NCBI RefSeq assembly: GCF_023278565.1
Contig: NC_064674.1
Span: 434,001-498,000 of the forward strand
Origin: Colletotrichum lupini
Taxonomy: Eukaryota; Ascomycota; Sordariomycetes; Glomerellales; Glomerellaceae
Reading direction: 5' to 3'
Length of the DNA stretch: 64,000 bases
The notes below the pieces were generated by a model. It worked only from the letters and a program-made list of their open reading frames with translations, did no database searches and was not told the origin of the DNA. Made by a program: the position numbers and the translations under genes. Shown here in pieces: positions 33,561 to 45,700 of this stretch (positions within the stretch are counted from its first letter, which is position 1; the number at the start of each line of letters is the position of its first letter).

Positions 33561-34883
33561 AAGCTACGAATTATATGCTGCCCTTGATTTCTTGGCCTCC
33601 TTCCCCGCCGACGATAGTGGCTCCCTGGAACACAACATTCCGGCACAAATCATGCAGATCAAAGCTCCATGGGCTAGACATCTCAACGAGTCAGCGGAGA
33701 GAGTGTTAGTGGTGCTGGAGTCATCTTCATAACTCCTGAGCAAGATATTATCCCACATACTTTTTGTTGTACTATCTTTGCATCGAAGAGGTAAACGAAG
33801 CACCTATCGTCGGGTTCGCTTTAGCCCTTGGCATGGATATTAGAGGTGATGAGGTTTTTGGGGCTGCTCAGTTGACAACAAAACAAGTGGCTGGCAGTTT
33901 TGCGGTCCAGCAACCTCACTTTTCCCCCTGATTGTGCAAGGATTCGAAACTTGTACGACGATTTGACAATTTCCCGACTCCTCATAGTCCTCGAGCATCA
34001 ATATTTCTTCCTTTCTCAGAAGGAATGTTGATGGGATTGGCACGAAGATCATACAATGACTGACGTCTAGATTTCGTCAACTGCATGCTTGATTAGAATT
34101 TCTTTTCTTATTACAGGGAAGCTGCCAATTTGTGTGCTTCTATATCTGAGTGGGCTCTGCCCTTGATATGGTAGTTATCTCAACCCCCTGCCTTTTCCCA
34201 GTCTTTGCATGTGCAAAAGGTCGGACCCACTAGACTGGCAACGGGTAGATCAGGAAAGGTTAGAGGCCGAGGACTTAATCTGAAACCAGGTTTTCGAATT
34301 TCCACTTGCTCACCTAATGGTCCAGCATAGGGCTCGAATCGTGGCTCTTTTGTCTCCCTCCTGCTGTTGCTCTACGGTTGTGGCCTCATTCTTTGCAAAT
34401 ATGTCTTGAATTCCTAACCCAGCAATTGTATGTAGGTGTTGTCCGGGGGCAGAAAGCCATTATGAAAGCTGAACCGAACTTTTTAGAAAAGGGTTTCCAA
34501 AGGAAGTGATGTCTCCTAGGCAAGACCGCTTTCTTGCACAGATCGACTCCCAAGGAATTGGGGGATTATTAGAATTTGGAACTTGAACTCGAGGCCGGCT
34601 AGCCCACATTCCTCAACTCCTCCATCAGGTCATTGAAATATGGATTGGTCAAGGTGACTAACAAAGCAGGCTCTTTCCTAGCGGGCCTTGCCCGCCTGAG
34701 TATTTACGCTAAAGAGCCCAATTCTCTCAGAACCAGTTATTCCCTTTAATACTTTAACAAAACCTAGAGCATAATCCTGTAAGCTTTTCTATATTCGATT
34801 TGCGTTCTTCTAGAACGCGATTAGAGAACGAAATTTCTACCTTAGAGGACTTAATTAATTTAGGTATTAGCTTATTATAATCG
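33561..34883. other. No supported gene; composition falls into the RIP zone
   Basis: Short frames only. From about 34,770 the sequence becomes TpA-rich, marking the start of RIP-affected DNA around the solo LTR. Confidence 0.4.
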
Positions 34884-34885
34884 AC

Positions 34886-35094
34886 TAGTATCGGATTAGA
34901 AGTCTAATTCGATAGTAGCATATAGCCGACTATATAAGGGCTAATTAGGGGCCCTATTTATAATTATTATAGCTAGCTTAACCTATAGTTAGAACCTCTT
35001 TTTTATATTTATTACGTAAATATTTATATAGTTTCATTAATCTCTTTATTAACTTACGGTTCGAACTAACTACTTTATAATAGGGATACTAATA
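34886..35094 (+). mobile_element. Solo LTR of the Copia family, RIP-mutated
   Basis: Matches both LTRs of the Copia element at 42547-49396 along its whole length: a TAGTATCGGATTAGAAGTC start, a central CTAATTAGGGGCCCTATTTA, a TACGGTTCGAACTAACTAC block and a terminal GGGATACTAATA. Differences are almost all C-to-T or G-to-A. The sequence to the right is not Copia internal DNA, so this is a solo LTR. No target duplication is recognisable, and the first few bases of the LTR are changed or lost. Confidence 0.8.
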
Positions 35095-35696
35095 TTTAGT
35101 AAATATCGGCTTGTATTAACTAGCTAGATTCCTATATTTCACTCCTGAAAGCTGCGTTGGAGGTTTGGCTTCTCTTTAGTAGTACTATAGGAGTGCCCTG
35201 CTCATCTATTCGGCACTTCCAAGGTTTCTTAGGGACTCTTTACTATACATAGCTTACAACATGGGTTCTTTTACTTGTTGGCTATTGTTTCCGCTTCTAG
35301 ACTTTTGAGAGATGGAGATAAATGTCCGCTTAAGGTCTTGAGCCACTCTTTAGTAAGAACAGCACCTCTTTCTTCGTTTTATGACACTCCTTCTTTATCT
35401 TACTAGACGTTAAGCCCTTCGTTCCATTACATTCTATTTAAAGGAGCTTACTAACCTGCCTTCTTTCTGTTCTCGGCCTGGTAAGATTTGAGAAACCAGA
35501 CCTTTGCAGATTCGTCTCTTGCTTTCCTCACTTCCAACACATCACGTAACTGTTCTCTATAAGTCCGAACCCTTATACCATAAGACGGCTCTCGTTTTTG
35601 CATACTTCAATTTGGATGCAATTTCACTTCAATTCCGTTTTCTTGCCGTTCTGAGCCGAGCATTACTTTCGTTACGCAGCGAGAAAATGCTATACT
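35095..35696. other. Unmutated island between two RIP blocks
   Basis: Composition returns towards normal from about 35,140. A 74-codon plus-strand frame at 35504 has no support as a gene. Confidence 0.4.
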
Positions 35697-38600
35697 CCCG
35701 TGTACAGCGCTTATACCCATATAAATAAATTAAATATAAGGTTCGTATTTAATTATTTAGCTCATTTCTCGCGCTATATTGAATTATTTAATAATTAATT
35801 AATAAATTTAACTAATTTCCTAATCGGGAATTAAATAAAGCTATTACGAAAGTCCTTATAATACTAACTTATAGACTTTACCTCGATTAGCTCTTTTAAT
35901 TAAAAAATTAACCTCTTACTTTTATAATACCGCTACAAAGCTAGTTCTTAAAATATTAAACCTCCTTTAGTATAGAGGATCTTATTAATAATCGCTATAA
36001 GGTTAAAGTTAACTTTATAAGGCTAAATATTCTCTCGTAATTTATTACTATTATAGGGATTATAAAAATATTAAGCGCAAGCTTACTTAACGTTAAATAG
36101 GTTAGCTAATAGTTAATTTATTATTAAATTAGGTTAAGGACCGGCTAAGGGATAATTTATAAATAATATTAATTAAGCTTAGGCGCGTAGTTAATTACTA
36201 CGTTTATTATTTAAAATATTAACTATTACTAGTACTACGAATCTTTTATAATACTCTCTAAAATCGTAAGGGTATTAAAAATAGCTTATAACTATCGTAA
36301 TAAAGGAGGAGGACTTACTATCTCGTTTATATATTATTTTTATTAGTAATTATAAAATCCCTTTTTTATATTAAATAGCTAATAGCTCTACTCGGGCATA
36401 TCCTACCTCTTTTTTAGCTATTTTAATTCTTACTTAAAATAAAGAATAATTATTATAATATAGAGCCGAGAGTTGCCTAACTTAATATAATACTTATTAA
36501 GGACTCACTAAGTATTAATAACTAATAATTAGAAATATCCTCGTAAATTAAAATTATTATTAAGAAGTAGCTTTACCCGCTCCCTAAGTATATATTTAGA
36601 TTAAATATAATAAGGGATATTATTTAAAGTTAGAAATGAAAAAAGAGGTTAAAATATAAATTAATAACGAGCTAACTGCTAACGAAATAGTATTACTTAT
36701 ATTAACTACGATTATAATATTACGATTTAAAAAGCTATAAAATCTATCTCTTTTTTAAAAAGTTTATTATATAACTTTTTTTACTCCTTAAAATAGTTAA
36801 TAAGGTACTTAAGACCTACTATTACTTTTTATAAATAGCTATAACTATTTCCTTTACCCCAGCCCTAGTATCTTATTATTTAAAAATAAAGTAGCTTAAG
36901 TACCGCCTTTAGCTCGGCTAGTAATTACTAATTATTATTATTAAGAATGTCCTTAATAAGGATCCGTTATTTTAGATCTTTATAAGCTTAACTAGTTATT
37001 AAAAAAGTATAGATCTACTTTCTTTTTTATAAAGAGCGCTATATTATAAAATATATTAAATTCTACTTTATATCGTTATTAAGTATTAATATAAGCTCTT
37101 ATAATAACTCCTTAAAAAAAGTAAATATATTATTCTTATCGGTCTTATTACTAATTTTAAAAAAGGCTTTATATCGTTAAGATAATAAGTAAATAAATTT
37201 AATAACGTTCCGAAGCTTATTAATAGGGCCCCTTATATACTAAAAGTTAAGATCTTTTTAAAATTACGTAGTATTAATTAATATATTTAATTTTTATTTA
37301 GATACCTTTTTATTATTACTAAATAAAAAGGCCCTATTAACGAGGTTAAGAATATAACTATAGTACCTTATCCTCTAGTTAAAAATATTTTTTTAAATAT
37401 AAGTATAAGATAATATAAAATATAAATAACCTAAGTAAGTATTATTATTTAAAATATTATTATAAATAACTACTCCGACTTAGTTACCTAATTCCTAGTT
37501 ATTTATTACTAATTTTATAATCTAAGTAATATTAGCCCTATCGTAAGTATTATACTATTATTATAAAGTAATAAAATATTATATCTATTACTTAGTATAG
37601 TTTAAAAAATAAATAAAAATAGCGATAATAGTATTCCGCGTTAGTAAAGTCTATAAATTAAATAATAAATAGACTTTTGTTATTAACCTCTAGATTTCTA
37701 CTCTAATTATATCTTTTTTTTTAGTAAAAATCCTACTTAGCTCCTTTCTTATATTTCTATATAATAATAAGAGTTCGTTAATAATATTATAATCTAATTA
37801 ATAAAAAAGGGCCCGGAGGTAAGGATTATAAAAAGTTATAAATAGGCTATTATTATTAATAATATACCTAATTACTAATTCCTTAATTCTTATTACTTAG
37901 CCCTTTATAATAATATTAAAAATAAGTTTCTATCTTTTTAGTATAAAGTCGTATTTAAAAGATTTTAATAAATATAATAACTCGCTAGAGCTTAGATCTA
38001 TTATTTAGTATTTTAACTTTAAATAAGCCGTTACTAAGCTCGTAGTTATTATTTTAAAATAAATAATAATACCTATTTCGTTATAATAACGATAAAACTA
38101 AAAAACTTTATTTTAAATATTTCTATCGTAGATCTCTTAAATAAAGACCCCCTCTAAGTAGATCTACGACTTCCTTAGCCTTATGCCCTTTTATAATATT
38201 AAATCGTTATTAATAAAAGTCCTCCCTTTTTAAATTATTTTTAAAAAGGTAAAGAGGTTATTATAATTATTAAAATTAGTTAATAATATAAAACTAGCGT
38301 TAATTAGGGTCTATAGTTACGAAATAATCTAAAATAATAACTACGTACTAAAAATCGTACGACTTATTACTAATTAATTAATTATAATATAGTAAATTAA
38401 TTAATATATAATTTAATTAATATTAATAATAATTATAATAGTTATAAAGGGTTAGAAATAGTAATACGTAACTTCGTTAGTTTTATTAATATTAAAAAAA
38501 AGGGGTATTAAAGGTTTTTTAGATTCTTAAATATAATAGGATACTAAATTTAGGGCTTTATAATACTTAGGCTTTTTTTTTTATAATAATTATTAATAAT

Positions 38601-38904
38601 CTATTTAGTTAAGTAGTATAATACCGAACTTATAATCGTAAGTAAAGAGTCGCGGGTTCGAATCCTGCTCTAAGTATTTATATTCCTAATTATAAACTTT
38701 TATAAAGTATAGTTAAGAATATCGATTTTTAATTAGCCCGGCCCCGGATTTTCTTTTTTCTAAGCGACCTTATATTTAATTAAATATATTAAATATAGGG
38801 CCTCACGATATTTAATTATTTAACTTATTAAAATTCCTATATTTAACTATTTGTTTAACTTATTTATTTAATTAATTTAAATAGGTATAAGCGCTGCCCG
38901 TGTA
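35697..38904. mobile_element. Full-length hAT element (35705-38896) destroyed by RIP, with exact 8-bp target duplication
   Basis: Begins CAGCGCTTATACCCATATAA at 35705 and ends with inverted GGTATAAGCGCTG at 38896, giving 3192 bp. The 8-mer CCCGTGTA flanks it exactly (35697-35704 and 38897-38904). Its ends match the MITE at 24125-24535. About 90 bp at its right end (38800-38896) align base for base with the inverted left end of the MITE, with G replaced by A at many sites. The interior is almost entirely A, T and TpA, with no open frame longer than a few dozen codons, so any transposase is unreadable. The length is right for a once autonomous fungal hAT element. Confidence 0.9.
38602..38676 (+). 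other. tRNA-Ile(UAU)-like relic inside the long hAT element
   Basis: A 75-nt stretch pairs TATTTAG (38602-38608) with CTAAGTA (38670-38676) as a seven-bp acceptor stem. It has a good T-arm GCGGG-TTCGAAT-CCTGC with a perfect B-box (38656-38665) and a CTTATAA anticodon-loop-like word that would read UAU. The D-arm and anticodon stem no longer pair, as expected after RIP. It lies about 230 bp from the right end. The MITE's module has its B-box about 196 bp from the corresponding end. Confidence 0.5.
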
Positions 38905-41900
38905 AAGGTTTTGGCACTAGCACCGAGTCCGTTGTTTTTTCTAACTAAACGCTTCGCTTTCAACTACCAGTCAGGTCTGTTTCTTACTAATTCAGGTATC
39001 TTCCGCAGTGTTTTGCAGCCCCAGAATATAAGATTCATAGCGTAGAATCCACCTTCCCCCTAATCGTACTTTCCTTTTAATTTTGCTTATTTTCTTTTTC
39101 TCCCCCCGCACGCAAACATCAGTCTGTCATGCTTTCGTTTTCCCCTGTTCTCCAAGGAGCAGAACGGCAGGATCCAAGCGAAGATTGCCTCTCATTTCTG
39201 AGACCAAAACCAGCGTCAGGCGACACAAGCAGAAGGAGGTACCCCGTTGACAGCTGGTGGGTCCCTAGGCCAGACTAAACCAGACCGAGCCCAACTCGAC
39301 TGAGATGAGAATAGGCCGAGAAGAGCGTTATAGAAAGCTATGAAGGTTCATAGAGTATCGAAGAACACGGAGCGGACTGCTTGAACTGTGTTATCAACGT
39401 GGATGTCGGTGGTAGGACTGAGACAATAGCCAATATGGTTAATGCCTCGACAGCCAAAAGCATTGTACTGCCAACGGCCTACACTCAACACATCGTCAAC
39501 ACGCTACTTGGCTAACTTGAAGTTGAACTTGGACATCGGCACTAAAACAAGGAAACGAGTTGCCTAATCTCTAAGATTGGATTTTATTCCCACTCTCAGT
39601 GCGCCGCCAGAAGCTTGCGCGCCGTTGCCATCCCAATTTAGCGTACATCGCGGCCGGTTGACAGCCTCCGCTTCCTGACCCCGGCTTTGTTAAGCGAATT
39701 CTGGAATAAGCCACTGGATGTGAGATTCAAAGAGAAGACGAGTGTTTCTGAAACACGGACGTTCATGAAATATTCTTATCGTGAAATTATTTTCCAGTCA
39801 ACTTTGTGGACTTCATCGACTTTGAAGTTGGTATGATTTACCACCACCCCTCATAATCCGCCCTTGCCCTGTAAAACTCGATCTTCGATCGCCGCCTCGT
39901 CCTACACAAAGCGTTTTAACGAGTAGACAAACAAATTGGTTCTCAAAATGGGCAAATGGTGCTCCTGTCATTGGCGAGGTCCGCGAAAGCTTAAGATACC
40001 TTAGTCCACAGTCCACCCGAGCTTGGTGGTCTCTCCGGAGTCGCGGTCCTCAGACAGGAATGCTCATTTGTCGCGAGTGCAGCAGACCTTGCTGAACACT
40101 TTACTCTTCACATTGAGCTGCGGATGAGCATAGTCGAGACTGAGGTTGAAACATATGAGATGCTGGAGGTATTGCAATTCTTCTGTAACCGGGCGTCCAT
40201 ATAGTACTAGCCAGCATTCTCGCTCAGTGACTTTTCAAATCGCTGCTTTATTCAGTGACCCCATCTTCTAGGATTATAGGCACCGGTAGTGGTATTCTAA
40301 CAACCCCAAGGAGCATGGTAAAATGATTGTTTGAATCATATCAGTATGCACAATGCTAGTACTGATCTTCGGCGGTTTTATTGGTAATCATAAGCTTCAA
40401 CAGCATTCGCAGCACTCGCGACCCTACTTTCTCTGAGATGTTGCGGCCTGCTCTGTAGATTGTACACTGTACAACGCTTGAACGATGGCACTCACATTTC
40501 TTGTGCCCTATCCTTCTTTGCTCATGGTGACGGCGACCAATGGTAGGACGAATGACGCCGACTTTACGAGACCATTGCTAAGTCAGAAGCTGGAGTTGAC
40601 ATCGCAAAGGACAGTCATAACATAGCTGGCGATAACGTCGGACGGTGGTTGGAACCTGTGAGACCCTCTTAAGCGGTTGAGAACATCGTCTTCGCTGACA
40701 ATGACGGAGGTTTCTACGAGACCTCGTGGGATCGCTAGATGCATTCAAAATGCCTTCCTCTCCCTTTGTGATGCCATCTTATTCTCGTCATGTTTTGATT
40801 TTACGGCCTCACCTCCTGAATCGCTCATCGCCCCCAGCATTTGCTCTGGTTGCGCAATGCCAGTGTCGGACTCACGGTGACGCGCACCGAGCATTCGACG
40901 TAATGTTACTCGGTGACTACCTTCACCGACTCTCTGAATAGAGACGTATGAAGCTGGAAGGTTTGCCACTGGCGGTAAGATCCATGCTCGAAGCGACTGC
41001 TTAACTTGTTTCTCTTCTATATGCCTACCTTAGCAGGCAGCTAATGCAGTACAGAGTCCAGGTCTTTTGCTCAATACCGCCCGCATCTGACAAGCACTTG
41101 CTAAAGTGCACACTTTAGCAATGATCATCGGGCTTACCTACGACACCAAGGGAGCGCAGCCGCTTTGCCCATTCATCCAGTCTCTCTACTGGCAGACACA
41201 AATACCAACGGGCCTCGATGCCACTTCATGATGCTTGGGCTTGATGAGATACCGGACAGTAGCATGGAGACGACGAAGGCCGTCTCATCATAGGTCATTT
41301 CAGAAGACTTCTGAAGATCGAGTGTCATCAAATTCTTCGAAAAGAGGCAGTGGCATTACACGTCTTCTGACTAGCCTGTGCTTGCCAAAGTAGGCTGTCC
41401 AAGACGGACACCTCTAGGAGGTCCAAATGAAAAGTAGCGCGCGAAGCAAAGCAATCTTGCCATGGTGAACAGTCGTCTGTCGGACCACGAGCTCAAATTT
41501 TACTTACTTACCGAGTGACCGAGCATAAGGATTCAGTTCTCATCGATACCCATAGATGTATGGGTTGGCCATGAAAGATCTCTCATTCAGAAGGCAAGAT
41601 ACTTCGAATCAAAATGCCTTTTTTTAGTATAAGCTGGAAGGATTTCACAGACTGGGATTATTTGGAGGTTTCCCCATCAGTTGAACATAGATTGAACGTA
41701 CGAGGACAATGTGAATGGTACTTCATTAGGTCCAGTCTCCACGCGCTATCTCCCACAAGTGCCCGGAATTTTGGAGCTTGCGTAGCGATTGCGTCTGTAA
41801 ATGCATGAACTCTCAACTCTCCACGCCATATCAAGTCCAGTCTTTGCACTGCTCTACCTTAGACACCACTGGACTCACCGCTTGCGAGCCCGGTGATTGA

Positions 41901-42541
41901 CGCGCAGCTAACTTCAAAGATACAATGTCCAATAGGCGCTTTTCAAAGTAGCACAAGTGACTGATTGTAGTAATAACATCGGGGAATCTCGCTCGGTCCC
42001 GCGTTTCAACCATTCAAGACAACATATGAAGATTACTCCGACTTACGTGCCATGTGCAGAGGTAGCGTCATCGCCATTCGACCTTGCTGGGGTCTCGGAC
42101 AGACGAGTGAGAGAAGTTGACGACAGCACTGAACTCGAAATTATTTTGAAATATGACAAACCTCCAAAAGCATGCCTCAGAGGATATGTCGCTACATCAG
42201 ATGCTAGACCTTGATATCCCCAATCATACTCCTAACGTTGAGCCCTTGGTAACGTAAGCGTGTCCTCCAAATCTGTTGCTACTCATGTAAACTTAATCAA
42301 CATACACAGCCCTTACTCAAGATCCCGCTAAAGGATCGCCCTCCCAACAAGGGTCAGCACCTTACTGCTCCCGACGATTATCGCAGATCAGGCGAGAAAC
42401 TCCTGAAAATGTACAAGAGTTGTAACAAGACTGTGCCTAGGAAAACATCGAACGAAGCAGGCCATATACTCATTCACTTTCTTCATACGAGCGTAGAGCA
42501 AGGAAAGTCAACAATACGGTGATACGGAATGCAGAGTCTAC
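38905..42541. other. 3.6-kb island of normal composition, no supported gene
   Basis: Base composition is ordinary and not RIP-affected, yet no frame longer than about 85 codons has a plausible start, codon use or splice partner. A pyrimidine-rich stretch lies at 39070-39110. It may be anciently decayed sequence trapped between two transposon insertions. Confidence 0.45.
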
Positions 42542-42546
42542 CCGAC

Positions 42547-42751
42547 TGTCGGATTGGAAGTCCAATTCGACCGCGGCATACAGCCGACTGCGCAGGGGCC
42601 AATTAGGGGCCCTATTTACGATTATCGTAGCTAGCCTAACCTACGGTTAGAACCTCCTTTTTATACCTACTACGCAGATATTTATATAGTTTAATTAATC
42701 TCTTTATTACTTACGGTTCGAACTAACTACCCTATAATAGGGATACTAATA
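42547..42751 (+). repeat. 5' LTR of the Copia element
   Basis: 205 bp, starting TGTCGGATTGG and ending GGGATACTAATA. Compared with the other two copies it lacks a TAGTAT hexamer just after the TGT. Its first half keeps most CpG and CpA sites and is the least RIP-mutated LTR in the window. Confidence 0.85.
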
Positions 42752-45700
42752 CTAATTAGTAGTTAAACTCTACTATTATAGATTAGTAAGGTATCTCGCT
42801 ACGTAGAAAAGACGACCTCTTAATACCGTACGGGATAGGAGATTTATACTAATTAACCTTATAAAAATAAATAAAAAAGGAGGCGATTCTTAAATACCGT
42901 ACGGAATTAAGTAATTATAGCCCTTTACTACTTATAAAAGGTCGACGTTTATTATATTAAACTACGTTAATTAATAGAACTACTTAAGTAACTAGCCTTT
43001 TGCTATCGCCCCGAGTAGCTTTTTTATTAAACGATTTTTCTACGGCCGGCCTACGATTAGAAATTAACTAGTTAAATTAGTAAAAGTATAGTATAAAAGA
43101 GCACCGCGCGATTAAAGAAGGGGATTTTTAAACGTAAATATTCTTACTTAGCGGCGAAAGTAACCTTATAGGAGTTATTAAGCTAAGAGATCTACGGTAT
43201 ATAAAAAAGTTTATTATTATAAAGATCTTATAAGTACGACCTTAAGCTTACGATCTAAACGACTTTTTCGTAGCTCCCTTAACTACCCCCTGGGTATTAT
43301 TTAGGAATATAGTATAGGGGACGGTTTAATGAGGGAGGAGGGGATTTAGAGGTCCTAACGGTATTAAGCTAAGAGTATTATAGATCTCGGAAATTAATTA
43401 AAGAAGCTATTTAGAGATTATAAAGAGCACGAGGTTTAAGAGGCTAGAAGTGTACGGGATAGCGGAAATTAGTAACTAGTAAAGATCCCGAGACTAATTA
43501 CTATATCTTTTTATAGTAATATAAACGTTTATTATTATTATTATTAAAAAGAACTATTAAAACCTACCCTTTTTTATTAAATAAAAAGGAGGATCTTAGT
43601 AAGTACGATAGCTAGCGATTTAGAAAGGTAATAGTAATTATTAAAAATAGTAAAAACGAGAGTAGCTACGAGACGGCGAGAGGAAGCGGGAATCTCTTAG
43701 ACCCCGATAAATTCGTTAAGTAGCGAAAGTATAGATTTATTACGACCCGCGCGCGGATTAAATATATCCTTATTAAGATTAAATACGCTAGCGATTACTA
43801 ATATAAATATAAGCTAGAGCACGACCCTTAGTAAGTTAAAGTAAAAAAGAAGAGGACGAAACCCGATTTTAAATAGAATCCTAATCTTTTATAAGTAAGT
43901 AAATATTAACCTAGATTATTAGGGAACGTGGATATATAAAGTCGTAAATTAGCTTAATAATAAGTAAATTAACGCGGTATTAATCTATTTAACTAAGGTT
44001 TACGAAAAAAAGGGGCTATAGGGGTAACCCCTATTTTATAAAATTGTAGATAACCTTAGTTACTAACTAGATAAATAGTTCGCGAGCGTAAGCCTAGGAA
44101 TTACGAAAGTAGTTAATAGATTCTTTTATAAGCGAGGGGTATTATTAACGTAATTATAATCGTAAGAGCTATATAAAATACTAGTAACGATAATTATAGA
44201 GGAGGAATTCGTATTATAAAACTAAGTATAGGTCGATAGAGCGTATAATCGCTTTAACGAATTTAAAAAAAGGGTAAACGACCTAGATTTCCTCCTTATA
44301 ATTACTAACGGAAATCTATTATTGTAAAAGGATATACCGGGGTAAAATATAGTACTAAAAGTACGATAATCGATAATTCTACCTATTTCGATCTATAACT
44401 CGTTACCGCTACTAATACGAAATTCGGTACCGATCGGCTAATAAAAAAGGAGGTAAACGACCCGAAGTTATTAATAATACGTAGCGACGCAGGGTTCGTA
44501 TATAAATACTAAAAATCTAATAGCAAATACGAAGTAATTTATAAACTTTAAAAAAATCTTTTTAAAAAAGAAATTATACTCTAGGGGGAAGTATAAGGTT
44601 TTATAAAAAACCCTAACGATATTTTACGATTATTATAAAAAAGTCGGAATTAGGGAATACTAATACTATTCGGTAATTAATATCGTACTCGTAAGTAAAG
44701 CCTTTAATTATTATTATAAAGCGGTGCGTAATCTCGATCGAAACGACTTTTTTAGTATAATTAACGTAATCTAAAGCCGCTTCGAGACCTATAATAAGAA
44801 CCTAGAGCTCCTATTTAAGCTACGAGCGATTTTTTTTATATTTATAGCTAGGATAATAAAGGGTAAATTGCGAATAGAGATCCTTAAAGAGCTTATCGAT
44901 CGAATCGATAAGCTAGTAAAAACCTAGCTAAATAAGAGGATAAACGAGCGGAAAGTCGGATATTTTTATATTATAATCTAGCGTATACTAGAAATAAAGA
45001 TTACCTTATACTAAGTACTTAAAAACTACGAGACGCTCTGCTCAAAGTTAAGATCTAGTTTTAATATTAAAGCGAGAATACTACGCTAAACCTATTTCTA
45101 AATATATAACGGTCCTTATTAATAATACTAAGTTAATTAAATATATAATAAAAAAGAAAAAGAGGCTAGATACGGTAATCGCTAGTAAGGAGGCCTAGAT
45201 TCGTTAAATAGGTAGAGATTTAACTTATAAGTAAGGTAATAAAAGAAGTAATATTATATTTATAAAAAGGATAGATATTAGTTAAGTAACTACTCCGAGG
45301 AAGAGCGTACTAAATTATATAAATAGTATAAAAAGTCGAGGGTAATAAATAGCAAAACTAGCCCTCGTCGGTTTAACTAATTCCTTATTATATATAAGGG
45401 TAAATATAGGGGTATAGAACCTAGCGACGGTAGCTAAAGTAGCGGCCTAAAGTATATACCCCCTATAAAAGATTTAGAAAATAAAAAGATCTTACCCCCT
45501 ATACTAACGAATTAAATTATAACGAAATCGACGATATTAATTACTCTTTTTTTACCCCGTTAGCCTCCGGAGGATATACGAGGCTAAACGAATAGAGGGT
45601 AGTAAAAGCTCTTAATAAGTAGGCTTTTATTTACGGATAGTAAGGGAAGGTCCCTTAGATAATAGATATAAAGGCGGCTAAAAGGGCGAATTTAATAGGG

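Noticed and set aside
38602..38676. Functional tRNA-Ile(UAU)
   Set aside because: Acceptor and T-arm are good, but the anticodon stem is broken and the whole region is RIP-mutated.
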